Source: Ignisphaera aggregans DSM 17230
GTDB lineage: Archaea > Thermoproteota > Thermoprotei_A > Sulfolobales > Ignisphaeraceae
NCBI GenBank assembly: GCA_000145985.1
Contig: CP002098.1
Coordinates: 1,122,182 to 1,186,181 of the forward strand
Direction: 5' to 3'
DNA: 64,000 nt
Shown here piece by piece: positions 26,065-35,543 of this stretch. The stretch's first letter is position 1. Every line of letters begins with the position of its first letter. Below the pieces are notes generated by a model that saw only the letters and a program-made list of their open reading frames with translations, was not told the DNA's origin and did no database searches. Both the position numbers and the translations under genes were made by a program.

Positions 26065-27516
26065 ATGGCAGTTTTCACTAAATCATCGCTTATCTATTAC
26101 ATTATATTGATTGTGATATTATTGGTAGGAGTATATCTATATGCTCAACAAGCGTTATATTTTGAACAAGAGGAACTATCGAGATTTGATCAAGGAGCTA
26201 AGGGCTATGTCTCTGATGAAGTATGGTATGTAGATGCTGCTAGAAATCTTCTTAGGAAAGTATTTGGCTTAACACCACGTCTAGAAAGACCTCGAGCTAC
26301 ATTGGTATATTCATCTAACGAGGCTCTTCAGAAAGCTTTAAATATCGCACCTGGCTATGGAATAAAGGTTTTCAGTAATAGATTTTCTAAGATCAATGCC
26401 ATATATGTTGAGGCAAATAGTATTGAATTGCTGGAGTATTTTGCCAGAGAAACAAACGCCACAGATATTGTATATGGATGGATCTTGGGCGATGCTGAAA
26501 ACATAAATAACTATCTCAATGTAGAAAGTCATCCCCCTACAGCTAAATATCTAATTGCTTTAGTTATGTATCTTTTTGGTGATAGACCATTTCTATGGCG
26601 AATACCATCGATAGCCATGGGTTTTCTAACAATATTATTCTCCTTCTTAGTCACACATGAAATTACAAAATCCTATGAATTGGCATTAATAGTCTCAGCT
26701 CTTGTAGCTGTCGATCCACTAACAAAGATTATGTCTTCAATAGCCTTGCTAGATATCTTTGTCGCTGCAATGACATTGATAGCCATATATATTGCTTTAC
26801 GTGGTCATTTAAAAGAAGCTGTAGTTTTCATGGGGTTTGCCTCAACATTTAAGTTTACAGCTCTCTTAGCATTTATACCACTTCTATTCCTATATATAAG
26901 AGATATTGTTAGGAAATACTCTAGTAAATTCTCATTTATATTCTTTGAGTCTATCGGCTATCTCATGTTAGCAATACTATCATTTATATTCTTTCAATTA
27001 CTAATATCTATACCAATAATTATTAGACTCGGACTTGGTGAATGGCTGAAACAAAGTATCTTCATCGCTATTTCGTGGCATCTATCTGTTAAGTGTACTG
27101 GACCAACATGTCCAATAGCATCAACACCCTGGGAATGGTTTTTCGGTATTAATTCATTTCCAATATATGTAGATCCAAAGCAAGGTAGTACTATTGTGGC
27201 ACAGGGATTGGTGCCAGCATATGTAATATGTTTTGTGTTAATGTTTTTTACAATTCCTTATAGAAAGATAGATAATCAATCAAGAACTGCATGGTATTTG
27301 ATAATTGGTTTATTCTTAGGATACACACTACTTTGGATCTTAGGCTCGAGAACTCAGTATAGTTTTTATGCGGTTCAGCTAACACCATTTATCTATATAT
27401 ACCTCGTTATACAGATATACGAGTTCCTAAATAGAGAAAATATCATCATAGCTTTAAGAAGCTGGAAAGAAATCTTAGAGACTCTGTGGAATGCTGTATT
27501 GGCAATATTTAAGTGA
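26065..27516 (+). CDS. PMT/ArnT-like GT-C glycosyltransferase
   Basis: The 483-residue membrane protein has a signal-anchor (~9-28) and then the first outside loop with GYVSDEVWYVDAARNLL, whose Asp-Glu pair is the metal/catalytic site of protein O-mannosyltransferase-like enzymes. SHPPTAKYLIALVMYLFGDRPFLWRIPS is the family's conserved 'HPP' segment. Eight to ten more transmembrane segments follow. It probably moves a sugar from a polyprenyl-phosphate donor to protein or lipid at the outer face. The downstream gene overlaps its stop (GTGA). Confidence 0.82.
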   Translation: MAVFTKSSLIYYIILIVILLVGVYLYAQQALYFEQEELSRFDQGAKGYVSDEVWYVDAARNLLRKVFGLTPRLERPRATLVYSSNEALQKALNIAPGYGIKVFSNRFSKINAIYVEANSIELLEYFARETNATDIVYGWILGDAENINNYLNVESHPPTAKYLIALVMYLFGDRPFLWRIPSIAMGFLTILFSFLVTHEITKSYELALIVSALVAVDPLTKIMSSIALLDIFVAAMTLIAIYIALRGHLKEAVVFMGFASTFKFTALLAFIPLLFLYIRDIVRKYSSKFSFIFFESIGYLMLAILSFIFFQLLISIPIIIRLGLGEWLKQSIFIAISWHLSVKCTGPTCPIASTPWEWFFGINSFPIYVDPKQGSTIVAQGLVPAYVICFVLMFFTIPYRKIDNQSRTAWYLIIGLFLGYTLLWILGSRTQYSFYAVQLTPFIYIYLVIQIYEFLNRENIIIALRSWKEILETLWNAVLAIFK

Positions 27517-28334
27517 TAATTATGTCATTAATACAACAACTAAAAGTTATACTTATAAGGCTTAGCAATGAACTCAATAAATTAGATATCGATCAAACCA
27601 TGTTTAGAAGATCTATAGATAAACTCTCCTTCTTAGAAAATAGCTTCTTATTACCAATGTATTTAGCTAAGAGCTTTAAAGATATTGCTGAAATTGTAAA
27701 CAAGATGAATGATATACTAACAACAAAAGATTATAGAGATAAGCTAAAGGAGATTATATCACATTTATCATCTAAGATAGATAGCATTGTAGAGACTAAC
27801 ATTAGTGCTTCTAGAAGAATTAGATTAGTATTAACATTCGTTATATTTATATTAACAACAATGGGAACACTATTCTCCTATCATTCTTCCATATACATAG
27901 GCAGAGACACCCTATTTATCTTCCTAATAGCTTTACATGGCACTAGTATCGCACTATTTCTAGGTATTTACTTAGGACTTTATACAACTATTCTACTGCT
28001 TCCAACAATAACACTGATACCTCTTGTCTCTCTATTTCTCTCATTAATGATGACTGGCGATATTACTATTATACTTATGATTCTATCTGAACTCTGTTGC
28101 TTAGCGATTATAACAATATTTATAACAAATACTATAAAGAGCTATAGAGATCTTGCTATAGAGATATTAAGATTAGTGTCTTCTATTGAAATATTTATAA
28201 ATAATATTAATAAGACACTTAGGCCAAGTCCCATTCAATCAAAAGAAATATTAGAGATATATAGTAAGGTATATGGTGATAAAGCTAATGAGCTTATAAG
28301 GTATGTTGAAGAACTATCTAAACTTGGTACATAG
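27513..28334 (+). CDS. Unknown membrane protein with coiled-coil N-terminus
   Basis: The 273-residue protein starts at GTG 27513 inside the previous stop, or at ATG 27522. Residues 1-95 are helical and charged, with heptad-like spacing. About four hydrophobic segments follow (~98-200), and then a ~65-residue soluble helical tail. The layout faintly resembles archaellum/pilus platform proteins but lacks their conserved residues, so I make no assignment. It is in an operon with the PMT-like gene and the next wHTH-like gene. Confidence 0.6.
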   Translation: MIIMSLIQQLKVILIRLSNELNKLDIDQTMFRRSIDKLSFLENSFLLPMYLAKSFKDIAEIVNKMNDILTTKDYRDKLKEIISHLSSKIDSIVETNISASRRIRLVLTFVIFILTTMGTLFSYHSSIYIGRDTLFIFLIALHGTSIALFLGIYLGLYTTILLLPTITLIPLVSLFLSLMMTGDITIILMILSELCCLAIITIFITNTIKSYRDLAIEILRLVSSIEIFINNINKTLRPSPIQSKEILEIYSKVYGDKANELIRYVEELSKLGT

Positions 28335-28356
28335 ATCTAATCTTGGTGATAATAGA

Positions 28357-28830
28357 ATGCCTGATAAAACTCAACAACAGCAACAAAAAACTAAGGAGTT
28401 GAAAGTATTTAGTGCACAGGTTATTACATTAGATCAAATTAGAAATGATTCACGAAAATTAAGACTATTATTTGCTATTAGTACATTAAAAGAGGTTAGT
28501 GAAAAAGGTCTTGCATATATGGTTCAGTATCTCAAAGAAGAAAGGAAAATTGATATGGGATATAATATCGTGAAACTTGGAAATAAACTAATTGTAAGAG
28601 AACTACCTGATGATATCAAGGCTCTCTTATATGTTGGATTAATTGAGGTGGATCCAAAGACAAAGAAACTAAGATTAACAAGCAATGGTCAGGAATTCCT
28701 AGAGAAGATATCTAAGAATGAAGATATAGATAATTTTATCAAAGTAGTTGATGAACTACGAAGTAAAATTGTTGTTATTGATGAAGAAGTATCTCTTACA
28801 GCTCTTCCTACAGAACGAAAGAGAAGATAA
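28357..28830 (+). CDS. Unknown 157-residue protein, winged-helix-like C-terminus
   Basis: The start at ATG 28357 (MPDKTQQQQQK) is chosen because GGTGATAA precedes it by six nucleotides; a longer frame from 28303 would overlap the upstream gene. The glutamine-rich start is followed by a helical region and a segment LLYVGLIEVDPKTKKLRLTSNGQEFL, a typical helix plus wing. It could be a nucleic-acid-binding protein. It ends an operon of three genes. No family is recognised. Confidence 0.6.
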   Translation: MPDKTQQQQQKTKELKVFSAQVITLDQIRNDSRKLRLLFAISTLKEVSEKGLAYMVQYLKEERKIDMGYNIVKLGNKLIVRELPDDIKALLYVGLIEVDPKTKKLRLTSNGQEFLEKISKNEDIDNFIKVVDELRSKIVVIDEEVSLTALPTERKRR

Positions 28831-28913
28831 TTTTACAATATTAGATTTGGATTTTCATAGACATTATGAAAATATTATCTATTAAATATCAATATTTAAA
28901 TAGTTAAGTTATT

Positions 28914-29330
28914 CTATATAGATAGCGTAACTCCCTCACGCTCTCCTCTACGCCTCCTTCCTCCACCCTCATTAAATATTTCAACAAGCATTGGATTTAG
29001 CTTACCCTCCTTCTCCAAAGCTATTATATAGTCTCTAAATCCTTGAGTGTGTCTAACATCAAGTTCAAGTAGCTGTTGCAGAAGTTTATATGTTGTTTCC
29101 CATACCTCTTCAAGTTGATCTTTTGGCATATTGCTTATGATAAATGGATCTTGTAGCCAATTATCAAATGCCTTTAATGTTCTTATCATATGCTGAAACG
29201 CCATTCTTGTATATAGTATTAGCTCTAGTCTATCACCCTTCTTTACATTGTCATATACACTATCAAACCATGCTCTAACTTTCTTTTGCATTTCAATCCA
29301 TTGTGATAAACTTTCATATAGTGATGACAA
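28914..29330 (-). CDS. DUF2153 family protein
   Basis: The 138-residue helical protein (LYESLSQWIEMQKKVRAWFDSVYD ... KAFDNWLQDPFIISNMPKD) matches the archaeal DUF2153 family as I remember it. Long amphipathic helices suggest a helical bundle. It ends with a glycine/arginine tail (GGGRRRRGEREG). No function is established. It is co-directional with the Trm112-like gene 63 nt upstream. Confidence 0.7.
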   Translation of the reverse strand: MSSLYESLSQWIEMQKKVRAWFDSVYDNVKKGDRLELILYTRMAFQHMIRTLKAFDNWLQDPFIISNMPKDQLEEVWETTYKLLQQLLELDVRHTQGFRDYIIALEKEGKLNPMLVEIFNEGGGRRRRGEREGVTLSI

Positions 29331-29392
29331 CCTGTAACACCTAAAATCATATTATGCTTAACCAATTTTTAAGCACATTGTATCTAAATAAA

Positions 29393-29791
29393 CTATTGTG
29401 CTAAAGAAAATGGTTTTCCTTCTCTTTTTATTTCATCTGGTATCTTGTCCTGATAAGTTTTTAAAAATAGCTTATCCTCCTCTTCCTTTCTATAATTATC
29501 AGGAAGCATACGAGGAATCTCATCTATTATTGGATACCACCTCTTGCAGTTAGTACATATCAGCATTCCACTTTTCACCTCTATCTTTATACACTCATCA
29601 CATGGATATTCCGTTAAGTTCTTCACATATGTATTCCTATACGCACAATAGATATCGCATAAGGGTTTTTCTATTCCCTCTGGAAGTTTTCTACCCTCAT
29701 ACAAGTTAGTCTCAAATACTACTAGCTTTAATGGGAACCCCTTATCTTTGCAATAGGGACATGTAACATAGTTAAGAAGTCTGTACTTCAT
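29393..29791 (-). CDS. Trm112-like zinc-binding methyltransferase activator
   Basis: The 132-residue protein begins MKYRLLNYVTCPYCKDKGFPLKL and ends with LICTNCKRWYPIIDEIPRMLPDNYR, the zinc knuckle and signature strand of Trm112 proteins. In eukaryotes and archaea, Trm112 activates methyltransferases acting on tRNA, rRNA and release factor. Extra cysteines (CDIYC, CDEC) lie in the middle insertion. It starts in an overlap with the phosphohexomutase gene stop (ATGA-type, 4 nt), an operon arrangement. Confidence 0.83.
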   Translation of the reverse strand: MKYRLLNYVTCPYCKDKGFPLKLVVFETNLYEGRKLPEGIEKPLCDIYCAYRNTYVKNLTEYPCDECIKIEVKSGMLICTNCKRWYPIIDEIPRMLPDNYRKEEEDKLFLKTYQDKIPDEIKREGKPFSLAQ

Positions 29792-31167
29792 TGATTTTTA
29801 CCTTGGATAGATTTGATGTAAGTTATTAATTCATTTAATGTTTTTTCTGCTATATTTCTATCCCACGACTCTACAGTTATCCTTATCAAGGGTTCAGTTC
29901 CACTTGGCCTTACAAGAAATGCAAAATTGTGTGATATGACCTTTATCCCATCTATATCTATATATCTATTGCCTCTATATATCTCCTTAATACCTTCTAT
30001 AATCTTCTTACCTTCCTCTCTACTTTGTATTGGTAGCTTCTCCCTCAATACTATAGGTTTCTTTATAGAGTCTACAACAGAAGCTAAACTAGTATCTATA
30101 GAGGCTAAATATTCTGCCATTAAGGCGGCAGTCATAGTCCCATCTCTAATTAGTTGATGGGGTACATATGCAAAACCTCCATTATCCTCAAAACCTGAGA
30201 GAGCTCCTCCAAGCTCAATTATCTTTCTAGCTATGTTTAAAAATCCTACCCTTGTCCACACAACTTCGATTCCTCTCTTAATCAAATTTTCCTCAACAAG
30301 GAAGTGACTTGTTGAAATAGCAGTTACTATTCGCTTTGGAAGTTCTGGTCTCTTTAATTCGACATACCATGAAAGTATTATTGCTGAAATATCCCCAGGG
30401 ATAAATCTACCTAGATTATCAATAAATACTGCTCTATCACCATCACCATCATGTGCAACACCAAAATCTGCACCAACTGCCTTTACAATACTCATTAATT
30501 CATATAAGTTTTCAGGTGTAGGTTCATAGGGTCTATATGGAATACCTATATCGGAATTTATAGACAATACCTTTAGCCCAAGCTCTTTTAAAGTTCTGGG
30601 TGTTGTAAGTGCTGAAACACTATTAGCACAATCTACAACAACTTTTATTTGCTTCTTCCTAATTTTCTCTACATCTACATGTTTCTTTATTGCATCAATA
30701 TAATATCCTATAGCACCTTCAAATTTTTCTATCGATCTCACTTCATACCATTGAACTCTCCTGAATTTAGACTCAAATAATATTGATTCTACCTCTACAT
30801 CAACATTTGGTGGAGCTTCTATACCATCACTTAATATCAATTTTATACCTACCCATTCTGGTGGATTATGGCTTGCCGTTACCATAACACCATAGTCAAA
30901 TCCAAACTCTTTTACACAGTATTGTAATGCTGGAGTAGGTAGTAAGCCTGCATCATAAACTTTCGACCCTGAAGCAGAGAGGGCACTTAGAACAGTTCCA
31001 TATATTGCTGAATTTCCAAGCCTACCATCCATACCAACAAGTGCTCTAGAGCCCTTTGGAAAATAGCTTCCTATAGCCATTGCCAATCTTAATACGAAAT
31101 CTAGACTTTCCTTATCTACTATCCATCTAACTCCATCCGTTCCAAATAGCTTTCTCTCCATATTCAT
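29788..31167 (-). CDS. Phosphoglucomutase/phosphomannomutase family enzyme
   Basis: The 459-residue protein has all four signature loops of the alpha-D-phosphohexomutase superfamily: the phosphoserine loop TASHNPPEW (~98-106), the metal loop DGDGDRAVF (~240-248), the sugar loop GFEDNGGF (~325), and the phosphate loop RPSGTEPLIRI near the C-terminus. It interconverts hexose-1- and -6-phosphates (glucose, mannose or glucosamine; not resolved). The likely start is ATG 31161 (MERKLFGTDGVRW). It feeds sugar-nucleotide synthesis. Confidence 0.93.
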   Translation of the reverse strand: MNMERKLFGTDGVRWIVDKESLDFVLRLAMAIGSYFPKGSRALVGMDGRLGNSAIYGTVLSALSASGSKVYDAGLLPTPALQYCVKEFGFDYGVMVTASHNPPEWVGIKLILSDGIEAPPNVDVEVESILFESKFRRVQWYEVRSIEKFEGAIGYYIDAIKKHVDVEKIRKKQIKVVVDCANSVSALTTPRTLKELGLKVLSINSDIGIPYRPYEPTPENLYELMSIVKAVGADFGVAHDGDGDRAVFIDNLGRFIPGDISAIILSWYVELKRPELPKRIVTAISTSHFLVEENLIKRGIEVVWTRVGFLNIARKIIELGGALSGFEDNGGFAYVPHQLIRDGTMTAALMAEYLASIDTSLASVVDSIKKPIVLREKLPIQSREEGKKIIEGIKEIYRGNRYIDIDGIKVISHNFAFLVRPSGTEPLIRITVESWDRNIAEKTLNELITYIKSIQGKNQ

Positions 31168-31247
31168 AAAATTACACCTAAAGCTCTTTAATTCTTAATC
31201 TAATACTACACCTAAATTAATGTTTAGCTACTTAAATAGCTATATAA

Positions 31248-32342
31248 GTGATAGAGATGAATGAAAGAAAAGTGATATGGCTTGATATATTAACACCGAA
31301 ACAGGCAATGCTCTTTGGTTCTATGGCACTAGAGCTTATTGAGAATGGATATAGTGTGATAATTACAGCTAGAGATTATGACTATACCTTTGCTGTTTTA
31401 AAAAATCTTAATATCAGGTTTATTCCTATTGGAAGATATGTTGATACACCTATAGACAAACTCATAGAAGAAGCAAAAAGAACTATTGAATTAATTGAAA
31501 AGGTTAAGCATTTCGATATTCTAATATCTTATCCAAATCCTGTAGCCTCTAGAATAGCTTTTGGACTTGGAAAGCCATATATAGCTATGACAGATAGCCC
31601 TCATAGTGAAGCTCCATCGCGGTTATCCCTTCCGCTAGCACATACAGTAGTGTTCTCTAAATGTATTCCAGAAGAATCTATTAAACCATATATTGTAGAG
31701 AATAAAACAAGATTAATACAATACAATGGTGTTGATGAGATCCAGTGGATTAAGAACTTTATCCCTAGTGAAAACTATATTAAATCTTTGGGACTTGAAC
31801 CATATAACTATGTTGTTTTTAGACCCCCTGAAATTAAAGCATCATATTATAAAGATAAAAATATTATCGATATTTTTGAATTGATACTTAAGAAAATTCT
31901 AGAAATGAATATAACTGTTATATATCTACCTAGATATAGAGATGATGCGATTATTAGAAAATATGGTCATTTCAAATCATTTATTGTTCCAGAACAGGAT
32001 ATAGGTGTATTTGGTCCAAATCTACTATATTTCGCTATAGCTACGATAAGTGGTGGTGGGACTATGCCAAGAGAAGCAGCATTGCTAGGAACTTTAGGGA
32101 TATCTCTTTTTCCTAAAGATCTATATGTTGATATATGTATAAGAGATAGAGGTTTACCACATAAACGCTATAGTATTTTTGAATATAGTGATATAATTGA
32201 TAGAATTTTATCAGATATTAGATATGTTATTAAAGAACCTGAGAGGTTCAAGAATATTGCAAAATATGTTGTAAATAAAATGGAGAAACCTAGTCAAACA
32301 ATTCTAAAATTGTTAAAGGAAGAAATAAGCATTGAAAGCTGA
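31248..32342 (+). CDS. DUF354 family glycosyltransferase-like protein
   Basis: The 364-residue protein starts WLDILTPKQAMLFGSMALELIENGYSVIIT, the typical N-terminus of COG1817/DUF354, a GT-B-like fold. AMTDSPHSEA and YNGVDEIQW, and a C-terminal ATISGGGTMPREAALLG nucleotide-binding loop, follow. A sugar transfer role is inferred from fold only. The start may be ATG 31257 rather than GTG 31248. rnhB follows after 12 nt. Confidence 0.8.
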   Translation: MIEMNERKVIWLDILTPKQAMLFGSMALELIENGYSVIITARDYDYTFAVLKNLNIRFIPIGRYVDTPIDKLIEEAKRTIELIEKVKHFDILISYPNPVASRIAFGLGKPYIAMTDSPHSEAPSRLSLPLAHTVVFSKCIPEESIKPYIVENKTRLIQYNGVDEIQWIKNFIPSENYIKSLGLEPYNYVVFRPPEIKASYYKDKNIIDIFELILKKILEMNITVIYLPRYRDDAIIRKYGHFKSFIVPEQDIGVFGPNLLYFAIATISGGGTMPREAALLGTLGISLFPKDLYVDICIRDRGLPHKRYSIFEYSDIIDRILSDIRYVIKEPERFKNIAKYVVNKMEKPSQTILKLLKEEISIES

Positions 32343-32354
32343 GGTAGCTATGCC

Positions 32355-33053
32355 ATGAACATCCATATATGTGGAATAGATGAGGCTGGTCGTGGTCCAT
32401 TAATAGGAGATATGTTTATAGCAATGATAGTAATTAATACCGATGCATTGAAATATCTTGAAAACATTGGTGTAAGAGATAGTAAGAGACTATCTAGAGA
32501 AAAAAGAATAAAGTTCTTCCCAATAATCATAGAGAATTCAGAGCTAGTTCTAATCTCTAGGTTAACCCCTTCGCAACTAGATGAAGAGAATATTAATAAG
32601 TTAGAGCTTAATACTGTTTGTAGACTTATTAAGAAGTCTATATCGATTGTAAGCACAATTAGCGAAATATATATAGATGCCTTTGCTAATCCAAATAAGC
32701 TTCTACATTATATTAACTCTAATTGTATAGCAAGTAACAGAAGTATCAATGTATATATAGAACATGGGGCAGACAACAAATATGTTGTTGTTGGTGCTGC
32801 TAGTATTGTTGCAAAAGTTCTTAGAGATACTCATATTGATAATCTGAAGAAGGTTTATGGAGATTTTGGTAGTGGTTATCCTAGCGATAAAAAGACTATC
32901 GAATGGCTTAGAAACTACTATGCAAAACATAATGCCCTTCCTCCAATAGTTAGAAAATCTTGGTCTACAATAACAAGAGTTCTTGGTGTTCCTAAAATAC
33001 ATAAGGAAGGTGTATCAAAATCTCTTCTAGATTATGTTCATAATGATATATAG
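32355..33053 (+). CDS. rnhB: Ribonuclease HII
   Basis: The 232-residue protein begins with the catalytic ICGIDEAGRGPLIG (two acidic residues of the RNase H site), then RDSKRLSREKR and the conserved VVGAASIVAKVLRDTHI. It removes RNA from RNA-DNA hybrids, including misincorporated ribonucleotides. It begins 12 nt after the DUF354 gene and is probably in its operon. Confidence 0.95.
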   Translation: MNIHICGIDEAGRGPLIGDMFIAMIVINTDALKYLENIGVRDSKRLSREKRIKFFPIIIENSELVLISRLTPSQLDEENINKLELNTVCRLIKKSISIVSTISEIYIDAFANPNKLLHYINSNCIASNRSINVYIEHGADNKYVVVGAASIVAKVLRDTHIDNLKKVYGDFGSGYPSDKKTIEWLRNYYAKHNALPPIVRKSWSTITRVLGVPKIHKEGVSKSLLDYVHNDI

Positions 33054-33104
33054 GTTGTGGTTAGAACTGTATTCTAAGAATAATGGTATTCAAATTTAGA
33101 AGAG

Positions 33105-33656
33105 ATGTTAATAATGCCCTCTAGTCCGAGGTTTATTGTTGATTCTATGCTTGGACATGTAGCTAGATGGCTACGAATGCTGGGATATGATACTGTTTAC
33201 TATAGAAATATTGATGATTGGAAATTATTAAGGATTGCAAAAAATGAGGATAGAATAATCTTAACTAGAGATTTAGGGTTATTTAGAAGAGCGAGAAAGA
33301 ATGGATTGAGAGCTTTATTTATTGAGGATCCATCTATTGAAAAAATTCTTGCACTGCTATCAATTAGATATGGTATTAGGCTAGAATTCGATGAAAATGA
33401 TACAAGGTGTCCTGAATGTAATGGTATTCTAAGATGTACTTCATCAATAGTAGAAGTCTCTAGTAAGGTAAGTAAAGATATTGTTTTAAAATACAAAAAG
33501 TTTTGGATTTGTCAATCATGTGGTAAGGTCTACTGGCAAGGGACACATTGGAAAACAATACCATCTATATTAGAAAGAGCACAACAAGAAAAGCTAAAGT
33601 TTCTCTCTAAAATTAAACCTATTGAGAAAAAGATTAGTAGTGAAGAAGGTGTATAG
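33105..33656 (+). CDS. Mut7-C RNase domain protein (PIN-like with zinc ribbon)
   Basis: The 183-residue protein has a PIN-like start (FIVDSMLGHVARWLRMLGYDT ... RIILTRDLGLFRRA), with acidic residues placed as in COG1656, and a C-terminal zinc ribbon CPECNG ... WICQSCGKVYWQGTHW. The family is thought to be an RNase related to the C-terminal domain of Mut-7. The start is ATG 33105 or ATG 33114. It is followed within 3 nt by the AMMECR1 gene. Confidence 0.88.
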   Translation: MLIMPSSPRFIVDSMLGHVARWLRMLGYDTVYYRNIDDWKLLRIAKNEDRIILTRDLGLFRRARKNGLRALFIEDPSIEKILALLSIRYGIRLEFDENDTRCPECNGILRCTSSIVEVSSKVSKDIVLKYKKFWICQSCGKVYWQGTHWKTIPSILERAQQEKLKFLSKIKPIEKKISSEEGV

Positions 33657-33658
33657 AT

Positions 33659-34333
33659 TTGTCTTATGAACAAAATATTATTGAACCTAGTGAAATTTCG
33701 ATAGATGAAGGTGTATTCCTTGTTCGTCTTGCAAGAAAAGCTATAGAAACATATGTAATTGAGTCTAGAAAAATAGGATTACCCGACGATACCCCGGAAA
33801 AACTTAAAAGGAAAGGCATGGCATTTGTAACAATTGAAAGTGTTTTAAAGGAATCTAAGGAGCTAAGAGGTTGTATAGGTTTCTTACAACCAGTAGCTCC
33901 ACTAGCAGAAACTGTTATAAATGCTGCTATAGCAGCTGCTACAGAAGATCCTAGATTTCCACCATTAACATATAATGAACTGAATAACATAGTCATAGAG
34001 GTTTCAATACTCTCAATACCTAAACCTGTAAGGAGAATCCCAGATGATATTATTATAGGCAAACATGGAATAATTGTTATGAGGGGTTGGTATAGTGGTA
34101 CACTTCTTCCACAAGTACCAATAGATTATTGTTGGGATGTAGAGACATTTTTAGCTGAAGGATGTCTAAAAGCTGGTATGGAACCCGATTGTTGGTTGGA
34201 TCGACGTACAAAGCTATTTGTATATGAGGCATCCATCTTCTATGAGGAGTCTCCACGAGGAGCTATAAGCCATAGAAATCTTATACAAGAATTTAAATCA
34301 AAATGCAAAGCAGATTATCCATATTCTAAGTAG
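33659..34333 (+). CDS. AMMECR1 family protein
   Basis: The 224-residue protein carries LRGCIGFLQP, the invariant motif of the family with its exposed cysteine, and later YCWDVETFLAEGCLKAGM. PDDTPEKLKRKGMAFVTI matches the N-terminal strand. The start is TTG 33659, three nt after the previous stop. Members are conserved from archaea to humans. The reaction is not settled, though archaeal members are often near MEMO-type genes, and no MEMO gene is visible here. Confidence 0.9.
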   Translation: MSYEQNIIEPSEISIDEGVFLVRLARKAIETYVIESRKIGLPDDTPEKLKRKGMAFVTIESVLKESKELRGCIGFLQPVAPLAETVINAAIAAATEDPRFPPLTYNELNNIVIEVSILSIPKPVRRIPDDIIIGKHGIIVMRGWYSGTLLPQVPIDYCWDVETFLAEGCLKAGMEPDCWLDRRTKLFVYEASIFYEESPRGAISHRNLIQEFKSKCKADYPYSK

Positions 34334-34383
34334 CTATATACTTTACATTTTAAATTTTAACTATATCTAAGAATTCGTTAAAC

Positions 34384-34926
34384 GTGGGCAGAGAGATAAT
34401 GATACTCTCAGATTTTGATCTTAAAAACTATATAAAATCTGGACGAATAGTTATAGAACCATTTGACGAGTCTATAGTTAGAGAGAATGGGCTTGATCTA
34501 AGACTTGGAGACGAAATTTGTGAATTAATGGGTATTGAAGAGGTATTAGATCCGTATACAGCTTCAGATATTTCAAAATATTATAACTGTCATAAAATCG
34601 ATGAATTCATAGTTAAGCCATACAATAAATATCTTTTAACAACACTTGAATACATTAGAGTTCCGCCAGAGCTTATGGCATTTGTTGAACTTAGATCTAC
34701 ATTTGCAAGACTTGGACTAGCTATTCCTCCAACAATTATTGATGGAGGTTTTGAAGGGCAAATAACAATAGAGCTACATGGATCTGCCTTTCCAATAAAA
34801 CTTAGAAAAGGAACAAGATTTCTACATATAGTATTCTCAAAGGTTACAAGTCCTATAGAAAGACCTTATAGTGGTAAGTATCAAAGACAACGAGGTGTAA
34901 AGCTGCCTCATCTTCCAATAGACTAA
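34384..34926 (+). CDS. dcd: dCTP deaminase
   Basis: The 180-residue trimeric dUTPase-fold protein contains VRENGLDLRLGDEI, ELRSTFARLGLAIPPTIIDGGFEGQ (catalytic Glu and the dUTPase-like motif) and the C-terminal substrate-covering loop YSGKYQRQRG. It converts dCTP to dUTP for thymidylate synthesis and may also hydrolyse dUTP. The start is probably ATG 34399 (MILSDFDL); GTG 34384 is the longer option. Confidence 0.93.
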   Translation: MGREIMILSDFDLKNYIKSGRIVIEPFDESIVRENGLDLRLGDEICELMGIEEVLDPYTASDISKYYNCHKIDEFIVKPYNKYLLTTLEYIRVPPELMAFVELRSTFARLGLAIPPTIIDGGFEGQITIELHGSAFPIKLRKGTRFLHIVFSKVTSPIERPYSGKYQRQRGVKLPHLPID

Positions 34927-34927
34927 G

Positions 34928-34962
34928 GTCTGATGCATTAATATCATGAAAAGTAATAGGAA
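34928..34962 (+). repeat. Partial copy of the 21.7-kb sequence after dcd
   Basis: GGTCTGAT and CATGAAAAGTAATAGGAA occur here with 10 nt between them; at 21699-21724 the same two blocks are fused, with A for the G. This looks like a partial duplication of the sRNA-like region at 21.7 kb, although no good C box accompanies this copy. Confidence 0.45.
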
Positions 34963-35045
34963 TTACTTAAAAATTAGGATGATTAATAATTTTCATATCA
35001 ATTTAAAGCATTTTACATATGATGTTACATTATCGTTCCTTTTAT

Positions 35046-35543
35046 TCATCCTCCTGGTCCTCCATGCCAAGGGCTATGTTTCCATATTTCCATCCATATA
35101 TCCTCTTCTTCTATGGTTTCTACTTTTGCTATTCTATCCCTTATATTTATAAGAGCTCTATGATGCTTTACTTCATCTTCATATACTATTTCTAACAATA
35201 TCTTTATCCTTGGATCATCAATTCTATCTAAGAGCTTCTTTGAACTTTCAATCATTCTATTCTCTGTCTCTATATGTCTATCTATCTCTTTTCTTATTAA
35301 TGATAATTCTTCTTGTGATAACATTGGCTGTACATCTTTCATTAACTTAAGTATTGCTTTATAGAGATCTCCGTGTTTCTCTGAATCCTTTGCTATAGCT
35401 AATAGTATTGCAGATAATGTTGGATGTTTTATCTTTTCTGCTATAGCTTTCAATTCCTTAGAATAGCTATATTCTGTTTCTATCAGCATATTTAGAATTT
35501 CCTCGATACTCATCTTATCATCACTATTACATTTTTTCTTCAA
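35046..35543 (-). CDS. Ferritin-like protein next to encapsulin
   Basis: The 165-residue protein is a four-helix-bundle candidate. Acidic/His helix motifs include IETEYSYSKE, DSEKHGD (no exact ExxH), HIETENRMIE and a clear ExxH in YEDEVKHHR (residues 124-127). It overlaps the encapsulin gene by 17 nt (start ATG 35543, or ATG 35513), so translation is coupled. The C-terminus is an unstructured WKHSPWHGGPGG tail, possibly a docking peptide into the shell, as encapsulin cargo proteins carry such tails. Iron oxidation or peroxide handling is inferred. Confidence 0.75.
   Translation of the reverse strand: MKKKCNSDDKMSIEEILNMLIETEYSYSKELKAIAEKIKHPTLSAILLAIAKDSEKHGDLYKAILKLMKDVQPMLSQEELSLIRKEIDRHIETENRMIESSKKLLDRIDDPRIKILLEIVYEDEVKHHRALINIRDRIAKVETIEEEDIWMEIWKHSPWHGGPGG

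Noticed and set aside
34946-35152. 68-residue plus-strand ORF after dcd
   Set aside because: It runs antisense into the ferritin-like gene for about half its length and has only a hydrophobic low-complexity sequence, so it is a shadow frame.
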